From: Bacteroidales bacterium
GTDB taxonomy: Bacteria; Bacteroidota; Bacteroidia; Bacteroidales; JAADJA01
Assembly: GCA_030635465.1 (NCBI GenBank)
Contig: DAOVYU010000134.1
Coordinates: forward strand, 1-5,090
Direction of reading: 5' to 3'
Length of the DNA: 5,090 nucleotides
Part shown: piece after piece, positions 1 to 5,090 of the stretch
Position numbering within the stretch: the first letter of the stretch is position 1
How the letters are laid out: every line of letters starts with the position of its first letter
Notes under the pieces: generated by a model
What the model was told of the DNA's origin: nothing
The model's input: the letters and a program-made list of their open reading frames with translations, nothing else
Database searches by the model: none
Made by a program: the position numbers and the translations under genes

Positions 1-1170
1 ATAATTATAACTTAGTGGGCTCAACTCACTATACACTTTCTCCATTTCTGGTAAAAGTGTTCCATATTCTTGTTTGTACTTATCAGAAGAAATTACCCAA
101 TCTGAAAATTCACTTTCATAAGCCTCTTTCTTCTCAATGGCCTTTATTCTTATAATTCCACGGTTTTCACCCATATATTTCTTCCAGCCATTGGCAATCC
201 GGCTTTGTTTGCCTGCATATTGAATTCTGATTTCAGGGGAAGAATTCATGGCTTTGTTAAATATTTCAATGCGCTTACCGCGTAACTTAATTCGAATGGG
301 ATTAATCACATTTACCTGCATATCCACAGCATAAGAAGGAATGTATTCCTGAGTTCTTCCGGGATATCCAAAAACAAATGTAAAATCATCTTTTTCTACA
401 CCTTTGGTGGAAACTTTAAAATATTTTTTTGGTTTATATGGCACATTATCTTCCGAATATTTGGCAGGTTTATTTTCTTTATCAGCATAGATCCGAAATA
501 CTGAAAAATCACCAGTATGACGAGGCCATACCCAATTATCTGTATCACCGCCAAATTTACCAATATTAGAAGGAGGAGCACCAACCAGTCGTACATCTTC
601 AAATACTTCATTCACAAAAAGGAAATACTGATTTCCATTAAAAAATGGTTTTATTACTGCTTTATAATGGGTATCTTTTATGGCTTCTACTTTAATGGAA
701 TCAATATTCCTATTGATAATTTCCCACCGATCCGTTTCATTAGCATCATCCTTAACACCTTCTAACACTCTTTCAGTAACGTCTTCCATCCGAACCAAAA
801 AGGTTACGGTTAAGCCGGGATTGGACAATTCTTCTGATTTATCCATTGCCCAAAATCCATCGGTTAAATAATCATGTTCTACTGAAGAATGATTGAGAAT
901 TCTACTATAACCACAATGATGGTTCGTTAAAATCAAACCCTGATCCGATACCAGTTCACCAGTACATCCACGACCAAAAAGAACAATGGCATCTTTCAGG
1001 CTGGCTTGATTTTCACTATAAATATCTTCGGCACTTATTTTCATGCCCATGGCCTGCATTTCAGCTTCATTCAATTCTCCCAGGTATAGAGGGATCCACA
1101 TACCTTCATCTGCTCGCAACTGAATTTGTAAAAAAAAGGCCAGCAATATCAATATAATTAGTCGCTGCAT
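1..1170 (-). CDS. S46-family serine dipeptidyl peptidase (DPP7/DPP11-like), N-terminal 390 residues, cut by the left edge
   Basis: This is a periplasmic serine exopeptidase that removes dipeptides from the N-terminus of peptides; amino-acid fermenting and protein-feeding Bacteroidota use such enzymes to finish peptide breakdown. The reading frame is open from an ATG at 1170 to position 1. Residues 1-20 form a signal peptide with probable cleavage after LRA, giving the mature start DEGMW that is common in this family. The catalytic His lies in LTNHHC (H85), with C69 and C86 placed for the family's disulfide. The catalytic Asp is D221 in GGDTDNWVWPRHTGDF. N212, W213 and N327 (in RIANGW) have the spacing of the residues that hold the substrate N-terminus in Pseudoxanthomonas DAP BII (N215, W216, N330). 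GYPGRTQEY (268-276) is also typical. Family members have about 700 residues, so the catalytic Ser (GNSGSPV region) and the Gly/Arg position that separates DPP7 from DPP11 specificity are outside the window. Family assignment is firm; the subtype is undecided. It follows the OmpA-domain gene after 135 bp and probably has its own promoter. Confidence 0.95.
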   Translation of the reverse strand, partial: MQRLIILILLAFFLQIQLRADEGMWIPLYLGELNEAEMQAMGMKISAEDIYSENQASLKDAIVLFGRGCTGELVSDQGLILTNHHCGYSRILNHSSVEHDYLTDGFWAMDKSEELSNPGLTVTFLVRMEDVTERVLEGVKDDANETDRWEIINRNIDSIKVEAIKDTHYKAVIKPFFNGNQYFLFVNEVFEDVRLVGAPPSNIGKFGGDTDNWVWPRHTGDFSVFRIYADKENKPAKYSEDNVPYKPKKYFKVSTKGVEKDDFTFVFGYPGRTQEYIPSYAVDMQVNVINPIRIKLRGKRIEIFNKAMNSSPEIRIQYAGKQSRIANGWKKYMGENRGIIRIKAIEKKEAYESEFSDWVISSDKYKQEYGTLLPEMEKVYSELSPLSYNY

Positions 1171-1195
1171 ATTTCTATAAATTGAGATTAATCGA

Positions 1196-1203
1196 CAAAT
1201 ATA
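1196..1203 (-). promoter_or_regulatory. Candidate Bacteroidota -7 promoter element for the S46 peptidase gene
   Basis: On the minus strand these eight bases read TATATTTG, an exact match to the Bacteroidota -7 consensus TAnnTTTG. The element lies 25 bases before the peptidase ATG, which would give a short leader of roughly 20 nt. No TTTG or TTG -33 element is found 17-23 bases further upstream, so the promoter would be weak, activator-dependent or not real. It is the only TAnnTTTG match in the 135-bp gap (1171-1305). That gap otherwise holds no ORF, no strong terminator hairpin after the upstream gene and no recognisable riboswitch. Confidence 0.4.
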
Positions 1204-1305
1204 ATAAATTGAGATACTGCTTGGGAGATGAAAAGAAAGTTCGTTAATAATTTCTACAGAATATAAATAAGCACCTTATACCAGAAAACAAGAATTTTGT
1301 AATTA

Positions 1306-3252
1306 CTAGATTTCAATTACCTTAAATTCTGTCCTTCTGTTATTAGCTCTACCCTCTTCAGTATCATTTGTATCAACAGCTTTAGTCTCTCCATAACCTT
1401 TGTATATCAACACTGACTGGTCTATTCCATTTTCAACCAGGTACTGATTGACTGTTTTTGCACGATTTTCCGATAGCGTCTGATTATAATCCGGAGATCC
1501 CACATTATCAGTATGGCCTCCAATCTCAAGTATTAATCCTGGATTCGTTTCGAGTAGCTCAATTAATTTATTCAATTCAAATTTAGAGTTCTCTTTTAAA
1601 TCGTACTTATCTGTTTCAAAAAATATATTCTTAAGAACCATTGTTGCTCCAACTTTAATCGGTTCTAAAGGAACATCTTTTATCAGCGGATCTGAGGAAG
1701 AATTTTCGCCTGCAAGACTTATATTTTCAGAATAATATAAATAACCTTCTTTCGATACTGTGAGGGCATAATCATCATTAGTTGGTAAACATACCAAAAA
1801 ATCACCTGTTTTTTTATTCGAGAAGGATTCAATTGCAACTAATCCAGTGGTTAAGCTAGTTAACTCAAATCTGGCATCCAGTTTTTTATTGGTTCCCTGA
1901 TCAAAAACAGTTCCTTTCATATAGGTAACAACCTGTGGCCGGGCTTCTTCATACAATTCGAAGGAATACAAATCAAGTCCACCAAAACCATCTTCCCTAT
2001 CAGAGGCAAACATGGCCAAAGCACCATCAGCACTGATTAAAATACTGTTATCATCAGTATAGGAATTAATAGGGTATCCAAGATTCTTAGGAGTTCCCCA
2101 CTTTCCAAGGCTATCTTTTCTCGATACAAAAATATCCAAACCTCCCATACCCACATGACCATCAGATGAAAAGTATAAGGTTTGGTTATCTGGATGTATA
2201 AATACAGAACCTTCATATCCATCTGTATTGATATTAGGACCCATTTTTAAAGGTTCGCTCCAATTCCCATTATTATCAACTGTTGAATACCAGATATCAT
2301 AGTTATTATGTCTATTACTCACAAAATATAATGTTCTGCCATCCGCAGAAAGAGAAGGTTGCGATTCCCAAAACCTTGAATTAACAGGAGTTCCAAGATT
2401 ATAGGGAACAGTCCAGTCATTGCCTGATTTTTTTGAAACAAACAAATCGCATCTACCATATCCTTTCCTGAACTCACCATAACCCTCCAGGCTTTCGCAG
2501 GCAGTAAAAATTAATATATTTCCATCAGCTGATAATGTGGGAGCTCCTTCATTAAATACTGTATTGATTGGCACACCCACTTCAAAAGCCGGCATCCAGG
2601 TATCTTTTTTATAGTAACTCATAAAAAAATCTTCCTGTCGGCCTGTATACGACCTGGCATCAGGTAATAATCTTGTAAAAAGCAAGGTTTGATTATCGGC
2701 AGTAATACAAGGAAAATAATCATTGTGCTTGGAATTAACCGAAGGTCCCAGGTTCACAGGATCAAAGGGTACCGGATTTTGCAATGCCACAACAGCAAAT
2801 TCACAATTGGCCAACCGCTTTTCAGCTTTTACCTGATTATCACCATGTGTACTTTCGTACTTCAAATAAGCTCTATAATGTTCAACAGCCCCTTCGTACC
2901 AGCCATTCTTATATTCCAGGTTGGCCAATATAAAATAAGTCGGTGGATAAAAATCAGGATTTACAGAAACAGCATTTGAATAATATCTAACAGCAGCCGA
3001 ATCATTCTCTTCCTGTTCATACATATCTCCCAAAATCATATAAGCTTCATAAAACCCTGTATCTACTTTAATTGCCAGTTCAAAGTTTTCTTTGGCCATA
3101 TAAATGCTATTCTCCTTTAAGAAATGCTGTCCATTGTTATAATACTTAGTAGCTTTTTTGGATTTTGTAGACAATTCATATTCTTGAGAAAAAATACCAA
3201 AAGGAATGATGAGGCCAATAACAATCAAAATTCTAATAAGATCTTGCTTCAT
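1306..3252 (-). CDS. Periplasmic TPR / beta-propeller (PD40) / CRD / OmpA-domain protein, PorE-like
   Basis: A 648-residue exported protein, probably an envelope scaffold anchored to peptidoglycan. Residues 1-22 are a signal peptide (SPI-type, probable cut between S22 and Q23; no lipobox Cys). About three TPR units follow at 31-134. Five PD40-like propeller repeats span about 168-432, each opening with a motif like LGxPxNS and containing (S)ADGxxLxFxS. A carboxypeptidase-regulatory-like domain (443-530, from YMKGTVFDQG) comes next, then an OmpA C-terminal domain (538-648). The latter shows GGHTDNVG and LSENRA; D582 and R597 have the 15-residue spacing of the diaminopimelate-binding Asp and Arg of Acinetobacter OmpA (D271, R286). 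This domain order is that of PorE (PG1058), a type IX secretion component of Porphyromonas gingivalis. Related TPR-PD40-OmpA paralogues are common in Bacteroidota and often sit beside porP/sprF genes, which are absent here, so PorE orthology is likely but unproven. It starts 84 bp after queE; no TAnnTTTG box is visible in that gap (3253-3336), so it may be read through from queE. Confidence 0.93.
   Translation of the reverse strand: MKQDLIRILIVIGLIIPFGIFSQEYELSTKSKKATKYYNNGQHFLKENSIYMAKENFELAIKVDTGFYEAYMILGDMYEQEENDSAAVRYYSNAVSVNPDFYPPTYFILANLEYKNGWYEGAVEHYRAYLKYESTHGDNQVKAEKRLANCEFAVVALQNPVPFDPVNLGPSVNSKHNDYFPCITADNQTLLFTRLLPDARSYTGRQEDFFMSYYKKDTWMPAFEVGVPINTVFNEGAPTLSADGNILIFTACESLEGYGEFRKGYGRCDLFVSKKSGNDWTVPYNLGTPVNSRFWESQPSLSADGRTLYFVSNRHNNYDIWYSTVDNNGNWSEPLKMGPNINTDGYEGSVFIHPDNQTLYFSSDGHVGMGGLDIFVSRKDSLGKWGTPKNLGYPINSYTDDNSILISADGALAMFASDREDGFGGLDLYSFELYEEARPQVVTYMKGTVFDQGTNKKLDARFELTSLTTGLVAIESFSNKKTGDFLVCLPTNDDYALTVSKEGYLYYSENISLAGENSSSDPLIKDVPLEPIKVGATMVLKNIFFETDKYDLKENSKFELNKLIELLETNPGLILEIGGHTDNVGSPDYNQTLSENRAKTVNQYLVENGIDQSVLIYKGYGETKAVDTNDTEEGRANNRRTEFKVIEI
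1957..2751 (-). repeat. Five tandem protein-level propeller blade repeats inside the OmpA-domain gene
   Basis: Five degenerate units of roughly 50-60 residues repeat within the encoded protein. Each begins with a short motif: LGPSVNS (168), VGVPINT (225), LGTPVNS (286), MGPNINT (337) and LGYPINS (391). Each continues into a strand pair around an ADG or PDN turn (TADNQTLLF, SADGNILIF, SADGRTLYF, HPDNQTLYF, SADGALAMF) and then a D-[IL]-[FWY] strand such as DLFVS, DIWYS, DIFVS or DLYSF. This is the PD40/TolB-like blade signature, and five blades matches the count described for PorE. The similarity is at protein level; the DNA copies have diverged too far to recombine easily. Confidence 0.8.
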
Positions 3253-3336
3253 ATAATTTCATGTAACTAAATAAATAACCCCTTTAACTTTTGTTGTAGT
3301 CATTACTATAGAATATACTTTAAATTTACACTTAGT

Positions 3337-3963
3337 TTAAGGTATTTTCATGTACTTATGGCTTTGTAAAGATATTTGCCATTTAGGATTTAACATTACA
3401 AAATCTACAATTTCTTGCATTATATTATCTTGCTTACTCCATTCCGGTTGCAAATACAATTTGCATTCCGCTGTGAGCCTGTTTGTATTCTTTTCAGCCC
3501 AATCAAAATCGCCCTTCGATTGAATGATCACTTTGTATTCATCTGCTAGTTTATAAATTTGAGGTAAGGGCGGACTGTTCTTTTTTGGAGATAAACAGAT
3601 CCAATCCCATTTCCCGGTCAATGGATGTGATCCAGAAGTTTCTAAAAATGTTTGAAATCCTTTTGTTTTCAACTGCTCACACAGGTAATCCAGATTATAC
3701 AAGAGAGGTTCACCACCGGTAACAACAACTGATCGGGAAGGGCATGTTTCAATCCGATGAATTATTTCATCAGTTTTAGTCAATGGCCATAGGTCAGCAT
3801 TCCAGGATTCTTTTACATCACACCAACTACAACCAACATCACAACCACCGATACGTGTAAAATATGCCGGTTTACCAGTATGAAATCCTTCTCCCTGGAT
3901 GGTATAAAAGTCTTCCATCAAAGGCAGTGCTAATCCTTCTTTCAATAAGTTAATATCTGACAA
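3337..3963 (-). CDS. queE: 7-carboxy-7-deazaguanine synthase QueE (radical SAM), TTG start
   Basis: QueE converts 6-carboxy-5,6,7,8-tetrahydropterin to 7-carboxy-7-deazaguanine, a step in making the 7-deazaguanine core of queuosine in tRNA; it is cytosolic and needs SAM, a 4Fe-4S cluster and Mg2+. The 208-residue protein has TIQGEG (21-26), the cluster motif CX3CX2C as C41, C45 and C48 in GGCDVGCSWCDVKESW, the SAM-binding TGGEP (82-86), LETSG (107-111), LSPK (124-127), YLQP (170-173) and a C-terminal SLQSHKYMKIP. The length is normal. The frame opens with TTG at 3961-3963; the first in-frame ATG is codon 16, inside the conserved LPLMEDFYTIQGEG segment, so starting there would remove family sequence. 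No in-frame ATG exists between the upstream TAA (3979-3981) and the TTG. It lies 20 bp after the propeller-like gene, indicating co-transcription. V50 stands where other QueE proteins have the Mg2+-binding Thr of the CDT motif. No queC, queD or queF is in the window. Confidence 0.95.
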   Translation of the reverse strand: MSDINLLKEGLALPLMEDFYTIQGEGFHTGKPAYFTRIGGCDVGCSWCDVKESWNADLWPLTKTDEIIHRIETCPSRSVVVTGGEPLLYNLDYLCEQLKTKGFQTFLETSGSHPLTGKWDWICLSPKKNSPPLPQIYKLADEYKVIIQSKGDFDWAEKNTNRLTAECKLYLQPEWSKQDNIMQEIVDFVMLNPKWQISLQSHKYMKIP

Positions 3964-3983
3964 ATTTCTAAGGTCTAATTAAT

Positions 3984-4910
3984 CTATTCTATATGCTTAA
4001 CAACATCCATCGGATTAAACTGAAAAACAGCTTGCGTATAAACGCTTGTTTGTTCAGTAGAAAATAATATGGTTTCCTCATTTAACCAGCAAACACCTTC
4101 TGTTTGTGCACCCTTCATTTTATTTAACAGTACCTTATAAACTTTATGATTCCCCAATTGTTGTCCATCAAAATCTTTAAAATAAAATAGGAAAGGTTTT
4201 TTATCGGTATATCCGATCAATATTAAAGCATTCGTTTCTACATTAAAATCGGCACCTGTTGCCAGGCCATTTAATTCAAATGAACTAATTGGGTCTATCT
4301 GGTACATTCCGGCAAGTTTTGGCATTTTATACATGCGGGTTTTTCTATCCACCCAATTCTTAGAAAAGATGATTAAAGAATCTCCAAAACTTACCAGAGA
4401 TTCACAATCATAATCATTAGATCGGTTATTTACTGTAAAAGTTGTTTGATCGTTATAGGAGAAAGCAATAATTTCTGATGGGACTTTTTCTATTTTCCCA
4501 TCACCGATCATTGATTTATTCACCTTATAAATTCTAAGGTTTTTCCTGTCGCCTAAATTATTTCCAAAGTCACCAACATAAATATAATCTTCATCATGGG
4601 TAATATCTTCCCAATCCGTATTCTTAGCATTATTGAGGCTCACTGTTTGTATAATCTCTCCAGTTTCACTGTCAATTTTATAGATTTCAGCTTTTCCACC
4701 ACTATCATTAAAAGTCCAGATATGGTCTTCAAAATAAATTATTCCTGAAGTTTCATTGATCTTTTTTGATAGGTCACAAACCTTCTGAGGGATTTCAGGG
4801 AAACTGATTATTGATATTGGTTTTTCATCTGTTTGACTATAAAGATGAAGTGAAATTAAGACAAGTAGTCCAAATGTTACAATTTTAAGAAATAATGATC
4901 GTACAAACAT
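3984..4910 (-). CDS. Exported beta-propeller-like protein of unknown function
   Basis: I do not recognise a named family for this 308-residue protein. Residues 1-25 are a signal peptide: a basic start (R4, K9), a hydrophobic core FGLLVLISLHL, and a probable cut before Q26. No lipobox Cys and no C-terminal type IX sorting domain are visible; the protein ends plainly at VVKHIE. The mature part is strand-rich with a recurring pattern in which a small or acidic cluster precedes a beta-hairpin: NETSGI (52-57), FNDSGG (67-72), DWEDIT (99-104), DFGNN (114-118), DYDCESLV (166-173), ATGADF (217-222) and QTEGVCW (269-275). Spacing and the following strands (IWTFND, YIYVGDF, LIIFSK, LILIGY, ILFSTE) suggest a five- or six-bladed propeller. 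It resembles in style the NHL, SMP30 and esterase-like phytase propellers, where such acidic residues bind metal; that is inference, and no enzyme activity can be assigned. The ATG at 4908-4910 is preceded by an A/T-rich leader without a Shine-Dalgarno. It lies between folD (38 bp) and queE (20 bp), probably in one operon. Confidence 0.85.
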   Translation of the reverse strand: MFVRSLFLKIVTFGLLVLISLHLYSQTDEKPISIISFPEIPQKVCDLSKKINETSGIIYFEDHIWTFNDSGGKAEIYKIDSETGEIIQTVSLNNAKNTDWEDITHDEDYIYVGDFGNNLGDRKNLRIYKVNKSMIGDGKIEKVPSEIIAFSYNDQTTFTVNNRSNDYDCESLVSFGDSLIIFSKNWVDRKTRMYKMPKLAGMYQIDPISSFELNGLATGADFNVETNALILIGYTDKKPFLFYFKDFDGQQLGNHKVYKVLLNKMKGAQTEGVCWLNEETILFSTEQTSVYTQAVFQFNPMDVVKHIE

Positions 4911-4930
4911 AATTTAAGTTCTGTAATTAA

Positions 4931-4947
4931 ATAGAAGAAACTTCTAT
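4931..4947 (-). terminator. Small perfect hairpin just after folD, possible weak terminator or attenuator
   Basis: On the minus strand, beginning one base after the folD stop codon, ATAGAAG and CTTCTAT form a perfect 7-bp stem with a TTT loop, followed by TTAATT. The stem has only two G-C pairs and the trailing T-run is short and interrupted, so a strong intrinsic terminator is unlikely. It could partly reduce transcription from folD into the exported-protein gene or protect the folD mRNA end. It could also be chance in AT-rich sequence. Confidence 0.3.
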
Positions 4948-4948
4948 G

Positions 4949-5090
4949 CTAAGGGTAGATTTCTTTTTTATGTGCTTTCAGGGTATTTTGTAATAATGAT
5001 ACAATTGTCATTGGGCCAACTCCACCAGGTACCGGAGTAATAAAGGATGCTTTTCCTACCACCTCATCATATTTTACATCACCAATTAAT
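4949..5090 (-). CDS. folD: Bifunctional methylenetetrahydrofolate dehydrogenase / cyclohydrolase FolD, C-terminal 46 residues
   Basis: FolD oxidises 5,10-methylene-tetrahydrofolate to the methenyl form with NAD(P)+ and hydrolyses it to 10-formyl-tetrahydrofolate, supplying one-carbon units in the cytosol. Only the end is in the window: the frame enters at the right edge (base 5090 is the last base of a split codon) and stops at TAG 4949-4951. The visible residues read LIGDVKYDEVVGKASFITPV followed by PGGVGPMTIVSLLQNT and a short basic tail ending KKEIYP. The GDV, K-A-S-x-I-T-P-V and PGGVGPMT segments are the hallmark C-terminal FolD motif next to the nucleotide-binding domain. About 240 upstream residues, including the catalytic Lys region, lie outside the window. 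It is the most upstream gene of the probable folD, exported protein, queE group. Confidence 0.95.
   Translation of the reverse strand, partial: LIGDVKYDEVVGKASFITPVPGGVGPMTIVSLLQNTLKAHKKEIYP

Noticed and set aside
396..611. A 71-codon minus-strand frame rich in Leu/Ile that looks like a membrane protein
   Set aside because: It is an out-of-frame reading of the S46 gene across the strongly conserved GGDTDNWVWPRHTGDF segment; hydrophobicity here is a by-product of AT-rich sequence.
517..871. Open frames on the plus strand (517-765 and 680-871) opposite the peptidase gene
   Set aside because: They lie antisense to a well-supported S46 reading frame, have no recognisable domain, and are explained by the codon composition of the opposite strand.
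2037..2222. A 61-codon minus-strand frame inside the OmpA-domain gene
   Set aside because: It is a shifted frame of the propeller repeats, with no independent start signal or homology.
2689..2979. A 96-codon plus-strand frame
   Set aside because: It is antisense to the TPR and first propeller part of the OmpA-domain protein; the composition is that of a shadow frame.
3253..3336. The 84-bp gap between queE and the OmpA-domain gene as a promoter or terminator region
   Set aside because: No TAnnTTTG box and no stable inverted repeat with a T-run could be found on the minus strand; it remains AT-rich spacer with no supported element.
4904..4911. A TATGTTTG match to the -7 promoter consensus on the minus strand
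   Set aside because: It overlaps the ATG of the exported-protein gene (the TATG includes the start codon), so it cannot serve that gene, and nothing starts shortly downstream.

Overview
The window is about 5.1 kb of AT-rich DNA in which every recognisable gene lies on the minus strand. In transcription order (right to left) these are the 3' end of folD, a secreted beta-propeller-like protein of unknown function, queE, a four-domain TPR / beta-propeller / carboxypeptidase-regulatory / OmpA protein, and the 5' half of an S46-family dipeptidyl peptidase. The organism is almost certainly a member of Bacteroidota. The evidence is the PorE-type domain order, an S46 peptidase with an N-terminus typical of that phylum, signal peptides ending in Ser-Gln, the QueE variant with a GGCDVGC..WCDVKESW signature, the absence of clear Shine-Dalgarno sequences, and a TAnnTTTG-type -7 element before the peptidase gene. 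I cannot place it below phylum.

Region by region: positions 4949-5090 hold the last 46 codons of folD (folate one-carbon metabolism), ending in its conserved PGGVGPMT segment. Just after its stop codon, at 4931-4947, is a perfect 7-bp inverted repeat with a 3-nt loop. Positions 3984-4910 encode a 308-residue exported protein with a repeating acidic motif pattern that suggests a beta-propeller. Positions 3337-3963 encode QueE, the radical SAM enzyme that makes 7-carboxy-7-deazaguanine for queuosine-type tRNA modification. Its best start is TTG. The 20- and 38-bp gaps make folD, the exported protein and queE a plausible operon.

Positions 1306-3252 encode the 648-residue OmpA-domain protein. 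It has the same domain order as PorE (PG1058) of the Porphyromonas type IX secretion system, but its export signal looks like a signal peptidase I site, not a lipobox. After a 135-bp gap, positions 1-1170 encode the first 390 residues of an S46 peptidase, with the catalytic His and Asp visible and the catalytic Ser beyond the left edge.

Functionally the right half combines housekeeping cofactor and tRNA-modification genes with one exported protein. The left half is cell-envelope: a probable peptidoglycan-anchored periplasmic scaffold and a periplasmic peptide-degrading enzyme. I see no RNA gene, mobile element, CRISPR array or toxin/defence module, and no convincing new multi-gene system. The most open question is the exported propeller-like protein between folD and queE.
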